Source of the DNA: Azospirillum soli
GTDB taxonomy: Bacteria; Pseudomonadota; Alphaproteobacteria; Azospirillales; Azospirillaceae
NCBI RefSeq assembly: GCF_017876165.1
Contig: NZ_JAGINQ010000037.1
Span: forward strand, 1-40,701
Direction of reading: 5' to 3'
DNA: 40,701 bases
Under the pieces are notes generated by a model, which did not search any database, had not been told where the DNA came from, and was given only the letters and a program-made list of their open reading frames with translations. Position 1 is the stretch's first letter, and each line of letters starts with the position of its first letter. This document shows positions 33,892 to 40,701 of this stretch, one piece after another. The translations under genes were made by a program, and so were the position numbers.

Positions 33892-34673
33892 TGGGCGGTC
33901 CATCCTCCATCCACGACGATGCTCTGGCCGGTCACGTAGGAGGAGGCCGGCGAGGCGAGGAACGCGACGGCGCCCATCAGTTCCTCCGGCTTGCCGAAGC
34001 GGCCCATGGGGGTCTGGTCGAGCAGGCGCTGCGACAACGCGGCGTGATCGCGCATGCCGGCGGTCAGGTCGGTCTCGAAGAAGCCCGGCGCGATGCAGTT
34101 CACCCGCACGCCCTTCGGCGCCCAGTCGATGGCCAGGGACTTGGTCATCAGTTCCACCCCGCCCTTGGCGGCGCAGTAGGGCAGGGTCTTGCGCAGGCCG
34201 ACATGCCCGGCGACCGAGCTGATCGTGACGATGCTGCCCGATCCCCGTTCCAGCATGGCGCCGCCGAAATGGCGGCAGCACAGGTAGACGCCGGTCAGGT
34301 TGATGTCGATGATGTTCTGCCAGTCCGGTAGGTCGGTGCGCTCCGCCGCCTTGTAGATCGGGTTGATGCCGGCGTTGTTGACCAGCGTGTCCACCCGCCC
34401 GGACCGTTCCAGCACGGCGGCGAGCAGGGCGGTCACGTCCTCCTCCCGCGACACGTCGGCGGTCTTCCACCAGACCTTGCCGCCTTCGGCGGACAGTTCC
34501 TCGGCGGCGGCGGCCAGCGTGTCGGCGGTGCGGCCGCACAGCACGACCTCCGCCCCCAGCCCGGCCAGCCCGGCGGCCATGGACCGCCCCAGCCCGCGCC
34601 CGGCGCCGGTGACCACCGCAACGGTGCCGGTCAGGTCGAACAGGCCCTTCATGCGATCGGCGAGCGCGCTCAT
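33888..34673 (-). CDS. SDR oxidoreductase
   Basis: The 261-residue short-chain dehydrogenase has TGAGRGLG near residue 22, NNAGI, the catalytic Ser and Tyr-x-x-x-Lys (SSVAGHVG, YCAAK) and a VDGGWTAQ C-terminus. In the levulinate operon the SDR at this position (LvaD) reduces a 4-oxoacyl-CoA to the 4-hydroxyacyl-CoA that the kinase then phosphorylates. The gene order kinase, dehydrogenase, SDR here makes the same role attractive, although the sequence alone only shows a generic SDR. Both ends overlap neighbours by ATGA (34670-34673 and 33888-33891), so it is tightly coupled to the acyl-CoA dehydrogenase and the CaiB-family genes. The frame extends to 34823 without a better start. Confidence 0.87.
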   Translation of the reverse strand: MSALADRMKGLFDLTGTVAVVTGAGRGLGRSMAAGLAGLGAEVVLCGRTADTLAAAAEELSAEGGKVWWKTADVSREEDVTALLAAVLERSGRVDTLVNNAGINPIYKAAERTDLPDWQNIIDINLTGVYLCCRHFGGAMLERGSGSIVTISSVAGHVGLRKTLPYCAAKGGVELMTKSLAIDWAPKGVRVNCIAPGFFETDLTAGMRDHAALSQRLLDQTPMGRFGKPEELMGAVAFLASPASSYVTGQSIVVDGGWTAQ

Positions 34674-35851
34674 CGGGCGCCCTCCCGCGCCAGCTTGCGG
34701 GCGATGCTCCAGCGGTGGACCTCCGACGGGCCGTCGTAGATGCGGAACGGCCGCGCCTCGCGGAAAATCCGCTCCACCACCGTGTCGCCGGTGATGCCCA
34801 TGCCGCCCAGCACCTGGACGCAACGGTCCACCACGCGCCAGATCGCTTCGGAGCAGATGACCTTCGCCATGCTCGACTCATGCCGGCCCTTCTGGCCCTG
34901 GTCGAGCACCCAGGCGGCCTGCGCGATCACCAGCCGGCAGGTGTGCATGTCCAGTTCGTTGTCCGCCAGTTGGAAGCCGATGCCCTCATGCTCGATCAGC
35001 GGCTTGCCGAAGGCGTGGCGGCGGCGGGCATAGTCGGTGGCGATGTCGTGTGCGCGCCGGGCGGCGCCCAGCCAGCGCATGCAGTGGGTCAGCCGCGCCG
35101 GAGCGAGCCGGACCTGGGCGTAGCGGAAGCCTTCGCCCTCGCGGCCCAGCACGTCCTCGTCCGGCACGAAGACATCCTGGAAGGAGACGACGCAGTGCCC
35201 GCCGGGGAAGCCCTGGTCCATGGTGTCGAGCGTGCGCTCGATCACGATGCCCGGCTGGTCCATGTCGGCGAGGAACATGGTCGCGCGCGGCTCGCCGGCG
35301 GGGGAGGCCTCGTCACGCGCCATGATGATGCAGAAACCGGCGCCGTGCGCGCCCGTGATCAGCCATTTGGTGCCGTTGACGACGTAACCGCCGGGCGCCT
35401 TGCGGTAGCTGGTCGCCAGCAGCGCGGGATCGGCGCCGGCGCCGGGGTGCGGCTCCGTCATGGCGAAGCAGGACCGGATGTCGGCCGCCGCCAGCGGGGC
35501 GAGCCAGCGCCGCTTCTGCCGCTCGTCGGCGACCTGCTCCAGCAGGTGCATGTTGCCTTCGTCCGGTGCGGCGATGTTCAGCGCCAGCGGTCCCAGCAGG
35601 CCGTAGCCCGCCGCTTCGAACACGACCGCCTTGCCCCGGTGGTCGAGCCCCAAACCACCCCATTCCCGGGGCATGTGCGGCGAGAGGAGACCGGCTTCGC
35701 GGGCCAGCGCGTTCAGGTCGCGGCGCAGCTCGTCGGTCGGGCCGTGCGGCGTCTGGCGCGGATCCTTTTCCAGGGGGATGATTGCATCGCGGATGAAGGC
35801 GTCCGTGCGCTCCTTCAGCGCGGCGACCACCGGTGGCAGAGAGAAGTCCAT
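34670..35851 (-). CDS. ACAD10/11-type acyl-CoA dehydrogenase family protein
   Basis: The 393-residue protein has the acyl-CoA dehydrogenase fold with FAD-binding segments (CFAMTEPHPGAGAD, KWLITGAHGAG). APDEGNMHLLEQ and the segment APARLTHCMRWLGAARRA place it with ACAD10/11 and LvaC rather than with ordinary fatty-acid dehydrogenases. The usual catalytic Glu in the YEG motif is Asp373 here (RIYDGPSEVHR), as in that subgroup. Those enzymes convert 4-phosphoacyl-CoA to an enoyl-CoA by removing phosphate. The adjacent kinase-like gene supports the same reaction here. The gene begins 36 bases after the kinase stop. Confidence 0.88.
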   Translation of the reverse strand: MDFSLPPVVAALKERTDAFIRDAIIPLEKDPRQTPHGPTDELRRDLNALAREAGLLSPHMPREWGGLGLDHRGKAVVFEAAGYGLLGPLALNIAAPDEGNMHLLEQVADERQKRRWLAPLAAADIRSCFAMTEPHPGAGADPALLATSYRKAPGGYVVNGTKWLITGAHGAGFCIIMARDEASPAGEPRATMFLADMDQPGIVIERTLDTMDQGFPGGHCVVSFQDVFVPDEDVLGREGEGFRYAQVRLAPARLTHCMRWLGAARRAHDIATDYARRRHAFGKPLIEHEGIGFQLADNELDMHTCRLVIAQAAWVLDQGQKGRHESSMAKVICSEAIWRVVDRCVQVLGGMGITGDTVVERIFREARPFRIYDGPSEVHRWSIARKLAREGAR

Positions 35852-35887
35852 GGCGTTTCTTTCCCTTTATCCCCTTATCACTGCTCG

Positions 35888-36958
35888 CTAAAAGCAGCGG
35901 TTCTGGCTGACCTCGTGGGTGAATTCGAAGATGCCGCGCGCCAGATCGCCGAAGCCGGCGTAGCGCGGGTCGGTGGTGGCGCCGCTGGTGTAGCGGCTGT
36001 GCAGTTGCTGGAAGACGACGGCCAGCTTGAACAGCGCCAGCACCCGATGAAAGCGGAAGTCCGACAGGTCGCGCCCGGTGCGGGCGGCGTAACGCTCCGC
36101 CGCCTCGCGGCGGGTCGGGAAGCCGTATCCGGCGGTGGGCATCTGCGCCAATTGGTGCATGGCCGGCGGGTCGTCCGCCTCCGTCCAATAGCTGAGCAGC
36201 GTGGCGAGGTCGAACAGCGGGTCGCCGCGCGTTCCCTGGTCCCAATCGACGATGGCGACCGGGGTCAGCCGCTCCGGCTCCAGAATCATGTTGTCGAGCT
36301 TGAAATCGTTGTGCAGCAGCGTCGGCGAGCCGCCGGGCACGCTGTTCCGGCGCAGCCACCCCACCAGCTCCGCGACGAGCGGGTCGAGCCCGTCCGGCCC
36401 GGCGCACAACTCGGCGCGCTGCGCCCAGCCGGAAACCGCCCGCTCCAGGAAGCCGTCCGGACGCCCCAGCCCGTCCAGCCCGACCGACGCCGGGTCGATG
36501 GCCTGGATGTCGGCCAGCACGTCGATCATCATCGCACCCAGCCGCGCGCCGGCCTCCGGTTCAACGGCCAGCCGGCCCGGCGAAGCCCCCGGCAGCGTGA
36601 TGCCCGGCCTGTATTCCAGAAGGATGAAGGGATGACCGGCCACCGCCGGGTCTTCGCACAGGTGCAGGCTGCGTGGGGCGAGCGGCAGGGCGCGCCACAG
36701 GCGGCTGAGGATGCGGTGTTCCCGCTTCATGTCGTTGGCGCCGGGCGGCAGCGGCCCCCGTGGCGGCGTGCGCAGCACCGTGGGCGCGCCATCGACGCTG
36801 ACCAGAAAGTTCAGATTGGCAAGGCCCCCGCGAAACTGCCGTGGTGATTCGGAAAGGTCCAGATGCAGGCCGCTGTGCGCGAGATGCGCGGCGATGGTCG
36901 CCCAATCCAGCGGAACCGTCTCATCCGCGGTGCGGAACAGGGAGGGATCGAAGTGCAT
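35888..36958 (-). CDS. APH-fold kinase, ACAD10/11 N-domain and LvaA-like
   Basis: This 356-residue protein has the aminoglycoside phosphotransferase fold and lines up in style with the kinase domain of ACAD10/11 and LvaA: QFRGGLANLNFLVSV, TVLRTPPRGPLPPGA and DMKREHRIL at the N-lobe. The catalytic motif is intact: His216, Asp218 and Asn223 in LLHNDFKLDNMI, then IVDWDQGTRGDP with the metal Asp. In the Lva pathway the kinase phosphorylates 4-hydroxyacyl-CoA. No clear separate LvaB-like small subunit gene is present. The ATG at 36958 lies about 62 bases after the predicted transcription start; the Shine-Dalgarno is weak. It is the first gene of the minus operon. Confidence 0.87.
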   Translation of the reverse strand: MHFDPSLFRTADETVPLDWATIAAHLAHSGLHLDLSESPRQFRGGLANLNFLVSVDGAPTVLRTPPRGPLPPGANDMKREHRILSRLWRALPLAPRSLHLCEDPAVAGHPFILLEYRPGITLPGASPGRLAVEPEAGARLGAMMIDVLADIQAIDPASVGLDGLGRPDGFLERAVSGWAQRAELCAGPDGLDPLVAELVGWLRRNSVPGGSPTLLHNDFKLDNMILEPERLTPVAIVDWDQGTRGDPLFDLATLLSYWTEADDPPAMHQLAQMPTAGYGFPTRREAAERYAARTGRDLSDFRFHRVLALFKLAVVFQQLHSRYTSGATTDPRYAGFGDLARGIFEFTHEVSQNRCF

Positions 36959-37010
36959 GAGGCTGCCTGGGTTGCGGGGCCTGCGCGGCAGGGCGGTCCG
37001 TCGTTGATTT

Positions 37011-37023
37011 ATTGTCCGACAAT
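37011..37023. promoter_or_regulatory. FadR-type GntR operator, kinase-side
   Basis: ATTGTCCGACAAT is a perfect 13-bp palindrome centred at 37017. It fits the TTGTnnnACAA-like pattern of FadR-subgroup GntR proteins and covers the predicted start point of the minus-strand promoter. Confidence 0.75.
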
Positions 37024-37026
37024 CCA

Positions 37027-37056
37027 ATCGTACTCACGCCCTTTTGAAACTGTCAA
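37027..37056 (-). promoter_or_regulatory. Candidate sigma-70 promoter of the kinase operon
   Basis: On the minus strand TTGACA (37056-37051), an 18-bp spacer and TACGAT (37032-37027) form a promoter-like pair. The expected start near 37020 falls inside the operator palindrome, which fits repression by steric block. Confidence 0.6.
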
Positions 37057-37161
37057 GCCCCGCACGTCATCATCCAAACTTGTTCCGCAGTGCGATAAAA
37101 CCTAATCAAAAGCGGCATTTCTAGCCAAACGGCCATTTTTCGAGCTGGCTGGCTCAGGCTC

Positions 37162-37191
37162 TTGACATCGACGCACAAGCGGACTGATAGT
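37162..37191 (+). promoter_or_regulatory. Candidate sigma-70 promoter of the thiolase operon
   Basis: TTGACA at 37162-37167, an 18-bp spacer and GATAGT at 37186-37191 form a promoter-like pair mirroring the opposing one. The expected start near 37198 lies inside the second palindrome. Confidence 0.6.
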
Positions 37192-37195
37192 CGAG

Positions 37196-37206
37196 TTGTC
37201 GGACAA
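37196..37206. promoter_or_regulatory. FadR-type GntR operator, thiolase-side
   Basis: TTGTCGGACAA is a perfect 11-bp palindrome centred at 37201. It differs from the kinase-side core only in the central base, and the two centres are 184 bp apart. Confidence 0.75.
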
Positions 37207-37293
37207 AACGCTGCCCGCATCGCCGCCGCAACGACGGCCCCCATGAACGGCGACGGCACGGCCGGCGGTCCCCATAGGGAGAGAGCTGGAATT

Positions 37294-38457
37294 ATGCTGG
37301 GACACATCATTGGCTGGGCGCACACGCGCTTTGGCAAGCTGGATGGCGAGAGCCTGGAATCGCTGGTGGTGCGTGTCGCCGCCGACGCCATCGCCGATGC
37401 CGGGCTGGAGCCGGCGGACATCGACGAGATCGTTGTTGGTCATTTCAATCAGGGCCTCGATCCGCAGGGATTCCCGGCCTCGCTCGTCCTGCAGGCCGAC
37501 GAGGCGTTGCGCTTCAAGCCGGCGACGCGCGTGGAGAACGCGTGCGCGACGGGATCCGCCGCGATCCGGCAGGCGGCCATGGCCATCGGCGCCGGGCGGG
37601 CGCGGACGGTGCTGGTCGTGGGGGTGGAGAAGATGACCGCCTCGTCGGCCGCGCAGGTGCAGCAGTCGCTGGCCTCCGCCAGCTATCTTCCCGAGGAGGA
37701 GGCCGGCGGTTCCTTCGCCGGAATCTTCGGGCGCATCGCGCAGCTCTATTTCCAGCGCTATGGCGACCAGTCGGACGCCTTGGCGCGCATCGCGGCGAAG
37801 AACCACCGCAATGGTGCTTCCAACCCGCTCGCCCACATGCAGAAGGACCTGGGGTTCGAGTTCTGCAAAGCGGTGTCCGAGAAGAACCCGCTGGTGGCCG
37901 GGCCGTTGCGCCGCACCGACTGCTCCATGGTGTCGGACGGGGCGGCGGCGCTGGTGCTGGCGCATGGCGACGTCGCGGCGCGGGCGGCCAAGTCGGTCGG
38001 GTTGCGGGCGCAGGCGCAGGTCAACGACTTCCTGCCCATGGGCCGCCGCGACATGACCCGTTTTGAGGGCTGCACGGCGGCCTGGGGGCAGGCGCTCGAC
38101 CAGGCCCGGCTCGGCCTGGACGACTTGGATTTCGTCGAGACGCACGACTGCTTCACCATCGCCGAACTGATCGAGTATGAGGCCATGGGCCTCGCCGCGC
38201 CGGGCGAAGGCTGCCGGGCCGCGCTGGAGGGCTGGACCGAGGTCGGCGGGCGGTTGCCGGTGAACCCGTCGGGCGGGCTGAAGGCCAAGGGCCACCCCAT
38301 CGGCGCCACCGGCGTGTCCATGCACGTGATGACCGCCATGCAGCTGATGGGCGCCGCCAGCGGCGTGCAGGTGCCGGGTGCGACCAAGGCGGGAATCTTC
38401 AACATGGGTGGTGCTGCGGTCGCCAACTACGTCAGCATTCTTGAGCGGGTGCGCTGA
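37294..38457 (+). CDS. Thiolase (SCP2-thiolase-like)
   Basis: The 387-residue enzyme has the thiolase fold with nucleophile Cys84 in VENACATGSAA, an HDCFTIAE segment and a C-terminal GHPIGATG motif carrying the catalytic His. The sequence style is that of the SCP2-like thiolases, which cleave 3-ketoacyl-CoA including branched forms. It is the first gene of the plus operon, and the enoyl-CoA hydratase follows after three bases. In the proposed pathway it splits the final 3-ketoacyl-CoA into acetyl- or propionyl-CoA plus a shorter acyl-CoA. The ATG at 37294 is chosen because the conserved fold begins there; the frame is open to 37162, upstream of the predicted promoter start. Confidence 0.9.
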   Translation: MLGHIIGWAHTRFGKLDGESLESLVVRVAADAIADAGLEPADIDEIVVGHFNQGLDPQGFPASLVLQADEALRFKPATRVENACATGSAAIRQAAMAIGAGRARTVLVVGVEKMTASSAAQVQQSLASASYLPEEEAGGSFAGIFGRIAQLYFQRYGDQSDALARIAAKNHRNGASNPLAHMQKDLGFEFCKAVSEKNPLVAGPLRRTDCSMVSDGAAALVLAHGDVAARAAKSVGLRAQAQVNDFLPMGRRDMTRFEGCTAAWGQALDQARLGLDDLDFVETHDCFTIAELIEYEAMGLAAPGEGCRAALEGWTEVGGRLPVNPSGGLKAKGHPIGATGVSMHVMTAMQLMGAASGVQVPGATKAGIFNMGGAAVANYVSILERVR

Positions 38458-38460
38458 GCG

Positions 38461-39240
38461 ATGGCCGCTTACGACACCATCCTGGTGGAGGCGCGCGGCG
38501 CCGTCGGGTTGATCACGCTCAACCGCCCGAAGGCGCTCAACGCCCTTTCCGACCAGCTGATGACCGAACTTGGTCGGGCGCTGGACGGATTCGAGGCCGA
38601 CGACGCCATCGGCGCCATCGTCGTCACCGGCTCCGACAAGGCCTTCGCCGCCGGGGCCGACATCAAGGAGGCGGCCGGCTTCACCTTCATCGGCGCTCAC
38701 AAGGCCAACTTCATCACCGCGAAGTGGGAGCGTCTGGCCGCGTGCCGCAAGCCGACCATCGCCGCCGTCGCCGGCTACGCGCTGGGCGGCGGCTGCGAAC
38801 TGGCGATGATGGCCGATTTCATCCTGGCCGCCGACACGGCGCAGTTCGCCCTGCCGGAGGTCACGATCGGGACCATTCCCGGCGCCGGCGGCACCCAGCG
38901 CCTGACCCGGCTGGTCGGCAAGTCCAAGGCCATGGAAATGGTTCTGAGCGCACGCCGCATGGATGCCGTGGAAGCGGAACGCGCCGGTCTCGTCAGCCGG
39001 GTGATCCCGGCCGCCGAACTGGTCGACGAGGCAGTGAGGGTCGGCGAGAGGATCGCCGCGCTGTCGCGGCCGATCGTCATGATGGCGAAGGACGCCGTCA
39101 ACGCCGCCTATGAAACCACCCTGGCCGAGGGCGTGAAGGTCGAGCGCCGGATTTTCTACGCCACCTTCGCCACCGAGGATCAGAAGGAAGGCATGACCGC
39201 CTTTGCCGAAAAGCGCCATGCGGACTGGAAAAACCGCTGA
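38461..39240 (+). CDS. Enoyl-CoA hydratase (crotonase family)
   Basis: The 259-residue protein is a crotonase-family enzyme that adds water to trans-2-enoyl-CoA. The oxyanion-hole segment is FAAGADIKEAAG, and both catalytic acids of true hydratases are present: Glu113 in GGGCELAMM and Glu133 in PEVTIGTIPGAGG. It is transcribed directly after the thiolase gene and would act on the enoyl-CoA released by the ACAD10/11-type dehydrogenase. The ATG lies three bases after the thiolase stop. Confidence 0.93.
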   Translation: MAAYDTILVEARGAVGLITLNRPKALNALSDQLMTELGRALDGFEADDAIGAIVVTGSDKAFAAGADIKEAAGFTFIGAHKANFITAKWERLAACRKPTIAAVAGYALGGGCELAMMADFILAADTAQFALPEVTIGTIPGAGGTQRLTRLVGKSKAMEMVLSARRMDAVEAERAGLVSRVIPAAELVDEAVRVGERIAALSRPIVMMAKDAVNAAYETTLAEGVKVERRIFYATFATEDQKEGMTAFAEKRHADWKNR

Positions 39241-39280
39241 GGCGGCGACACCCAAAAATCATCAATCCGGGAGGAACGAC

Positions 39281-40486
39281 ATGAAAACGGCTCTATCGTT
39301 GGCTCTGGCGGCGGGCATTGCGTTTGCCGGTCCGGCTCTGGCCCAAATTTCCGACGACGTCGTCAAGATCGGCGTCCTGAACGACCGTTCCGGCCTGTAC
39401 GCCGACCTCGGCGGCGAGGGATCGGTCATCGCCGCCCGGATGGCGTTGGAGGACTTCGGCGGTCGCGTGCTCGGCAAGCCCGTCACCATCATCACCGCCG
39501 ACCACCAGAACAAGCCGGACATCGGCTCCACCATCGCCCGGCAGTGGATCGACGTTGACCGCGTGGACGCCATCGTCGATGTCCCCCACTCCGCGACGGC
39601 GCTCGGCGTGCTCAGCGTCACGCGCGAGAAGAACCGGATGCTGCTCCTGTCCGGCCCGGCCCTGACCGAATTCACCGGCAAGCAGTGCGCGCCCACCACC
39701 ATCCACTGGACCTACGACAGCTATTCCATGGCCAACGGTACCGTTCGCGCCCTGATCAAGCAGGGCGGGGACAGCTGGTTCTTCCTGACCGGCGACAACG
39801 CCGGCAGCCATTCCCAGGAACGGGACGGCATGGCCTTCGTCGAAAAGGCCGGCGGCAAGGTGGTGGGAGCCGTCCGCCACCCGCTGAACACGCAGGACTT
39901 CTCCTCCTTCCTGTTGCAGGCGCAGGCGTCGAAGGCGAAAGTGATCGGGCTTGCCAATGCCGGCGGCGACACTGTCAACTCGATCAAGCAGGCGGCCGAG
40001 TTCGGCATCGTCCAGGCCGGACAGCGGCTTGCCGGTCTGCTGATCTTCATCACCGACGTCCATTCCATCGGGCTGAAGGACGCGCAGGGGCTCGTGTTCA
40101 CGGAGTCCTTCTATTGGGACATGGACGACAAGACCCGCGCCTGGTCGCGCCGCTTCATGGAACGTCACGGCGGCCGCGCGCCGACCGCGGCGCAGGCGGG
40201 CGTGTACGGCTCCGTGCTGCACTACCTGAAAGCCGTTGAAAAGGCCGGCACCGACGAGTCCCTGGCCGTGTCGAAGGCCATGAAGGAAATCCCGGTCAAC
40301 GACATGTTCAGCAACAACTTCAAGATCCGCGAAGACGGTCGCGTCGTCCGCGACATGCACCTGTTCGAGGTGAAGAGCCCGTCCGAGTCCAAGGGGCCGT
40401 GGGATTATTACAAGCTCCTGGCGACGATCCCCGGTGACGAGGCCTACCGGCCCATGGCCGAGGGCGGTTGCCCGCTCGTGAAGTAG
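39281..40486 (+). CDS. Branched-chain-type ABC importer substrate-binding protein
   Basis: The 401-residue periplasmic protein has a signal peptide (MKTALSLALAAGIAFAGPALA) and the type I periplasmic-binding fold of LivJ/LivK-like proteins (VVKIGVLNDRSGLYADLGGEG, then GSHSQERDG). Relatives in catabolic clusters bind aromatic or short-chain organic acids as well as amino acids. It is followed by the ATPase gene of the same importer and preceded by the thiolase and hydratase genes, so it should capture the acid that the acyl-CoA ligase activates. GGGAGGA lies seven bases before the ATG at 39281. The C-terminal MAEGGCPLVK is a usual ending for the group. Confidence 0.9.
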   Translation: MKTALSLALAAGIAFAGPALAQISDDVVKIGVLNDRSGLYADLGGEGSVIAARMALEDFGGRVLGKPVTIITADHQNKPDIGSTIARQWIDVDRVDAIVDVPHSATALGVLSVTREKNRMLLLSGPALTEFTGKQCAPTTIHWTYDSYSMANGTVRALIKQGGDSWFFLTGDNAGSHSQERDGMAFVEKAGGKVVGAVRHPLNTQDFSSFLLQAQASKAKVIGLANAGGDTVNSIKQAAEFGIVQAGQRLAGLLIFITDVHSIGLKDAQGLVFTESFYWDMDDKTRAWSRRFMERHGGRAPTAAQAGVYGSVLHYLKAVEKAGTDESLAVSKAMKEIPVNDMFSNNFKIREDGRVVRDMHLFEVKSPSESKGPWDYYKLLATIPGDEAYRPMAEGGCPLVK

Positions 40487-40509
40487 TTTGCTCGTGACGT
40501 GATTGGACG

Positions 40510-40570
40510 GGTGAGCGGGAGTGCCGGGGCCGTGTTTTCGAACGCCCTGCGGCCACGGCTTCCGCTCACC
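40510..40570 (+). promoter_or_regulatory. Two-tier stem-loop between binding protein and ATPase
   Basis: GGTGAGCGG at 40510-40518 pairs with CCGCTCACC at 40562-40570, and inside it GCCGTG at 40529-40534 pairs with CACGGC at 40554-40559. Such structures after binding-protein genes commonly protect the upstream mRNA so that the binding protein exceeds the membrane parts. No T-run follows, so full termination is unlikely. Confidence 0.5.
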
Positions 40571-40611
40571 ATCCGCGCATGCGTGGACGGCAGGGAGACA
40601 AGACGGCAGCG

Positions 40612-40701
40612 ATGAGCGAGGACATCATTCTCGAAGCGCGTGGACTCTCGAAGGAGTTCAAGGGCTTCATCGCGGTGAAGGAGGTGAACCTCCAGGTCCG
40701 C
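40612..40701 (+). CDS. Branched-chain-type ABC importer ATPase, LivG-like (partial)
   Basis: Only the first 30 codons are in the window. MSEDIILEARGLSKEFKGF followed by IAVKEVNLQV is the usual opening of LivG-type ATPases, just before the Walker A region. It continues the importer whose binding protein is encoded upstream; permeases and a LivF-type ATPase are expected beyond the window. No Walker motif is visible, so the call rests on the opening and its context. Confidence 0.8.
   Translation, partial: MSEDIILEARGLSKEFKGFIAVKEVNLQVR

Larger units (their letters stand above)
36959..37293. other. Divergent intergenic region controlling both acyl-CoA operons
   Basis: The 335 bases between the kinase and thiolase genes hold two oppositely oriented promoter candidates, each with a FadR-type palindrome at its expected start. 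The middle (about 37060-37160) is AT-rich for this genome. No small gene is evident. Confidence 0.8.

Noticed and set aside
31055..33910. A 951-codon frame that would fuse the acyl-CoA ligase to upstream sequence
   Set aside because: The upstream part is an out-of-frame read of the CaiB-family gene. A strong Shine-Dalgarno precedes the normal ligase start at 32668.

Overview
The window is GC-rich, densely packed DNA dominated by import and catabolism operons. Tannase, dipeptide-type ABC importers, a BKACE enzyme, L-rhamnonate catabolism and CoA-thioester pathways together suggest an alphaproteobacterium, probably Azospirillum or a close Rhodospirillales relative. That placement rests on gene content and codon style only. 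No rRNA, tRNA or CRISPR array was seen.

Layout. (1) 1-663: a damaged TniA/TnsB-type transposase start next to a transposon end with four imperfect binding-site repeats. (2) 674-3548: an exported DUF305 protein, an exported His-rich protein and a secreted tannase-family esterase. (3) 3662-7595: a DppA-like binding protein behind a sensor histidine kinase. (4) 7786-21190: an eleven-gene minus-strand operon holding an M20 deacylase, a complete dipeptide-type ABC importer, a ketopantoate-reductase-like protein, a carbamoylase-type amidase, an acetylpolyamine-deacetylase-like enzyme, a TPP enzyme, a BKACE enzyme and an EamA transporter. A divergent LysR gene at 21428 lies beyond nested inverted repeats. 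(5) 22438-27871: a second LysR gene (GbpR-like) and a divergent four-gene set that fits L-rhamnonate catabolism by the diketo-hydrolase route. (6) 28002-40701: two divergent operons around 36959-37293. The minus operon holds an ACAD10/11-type kinase, an ACAD10/11-type acyl-CoA dehydrogenase, an SDR, a CaiB-family protein, an acyl-CoA ligase, a GntR/FCD regulator, a nitroreductase, a second SDR and a histidine phosphatase. The plus operon holds a thiolase, an enoyl-CoA hydratase and the start of a branched-chain-type ABC importer.

How the genes work together. The most informative unit is (6). The paired kinase and dehydrogenase are the signature of 4-hydroxyacyl-CoA breakdown through a 4-phosphoacyl-CoA, as in the levulinate (Lva) pathway of Pseudomonas and mammalian ACAD10/11. 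Here they sit with a ligase, hydratase, 3-hydroxyacyl-CoA dehydrogenase and thiolase, which would complete the route. Each of the two facing promoters carries a near-identical TTGTCnGACAA palindrome at its expected start point, matching the FadR-type regulator in the operon. Unit (4) looks like an uncharacterised pathway for an N-acylated or amide-linked imported compound. Unit (5) lacks the rhamnose dehydrogenase and lactonase, so either they lie elsewhere or the cell takes up L-rhamnonate directly.
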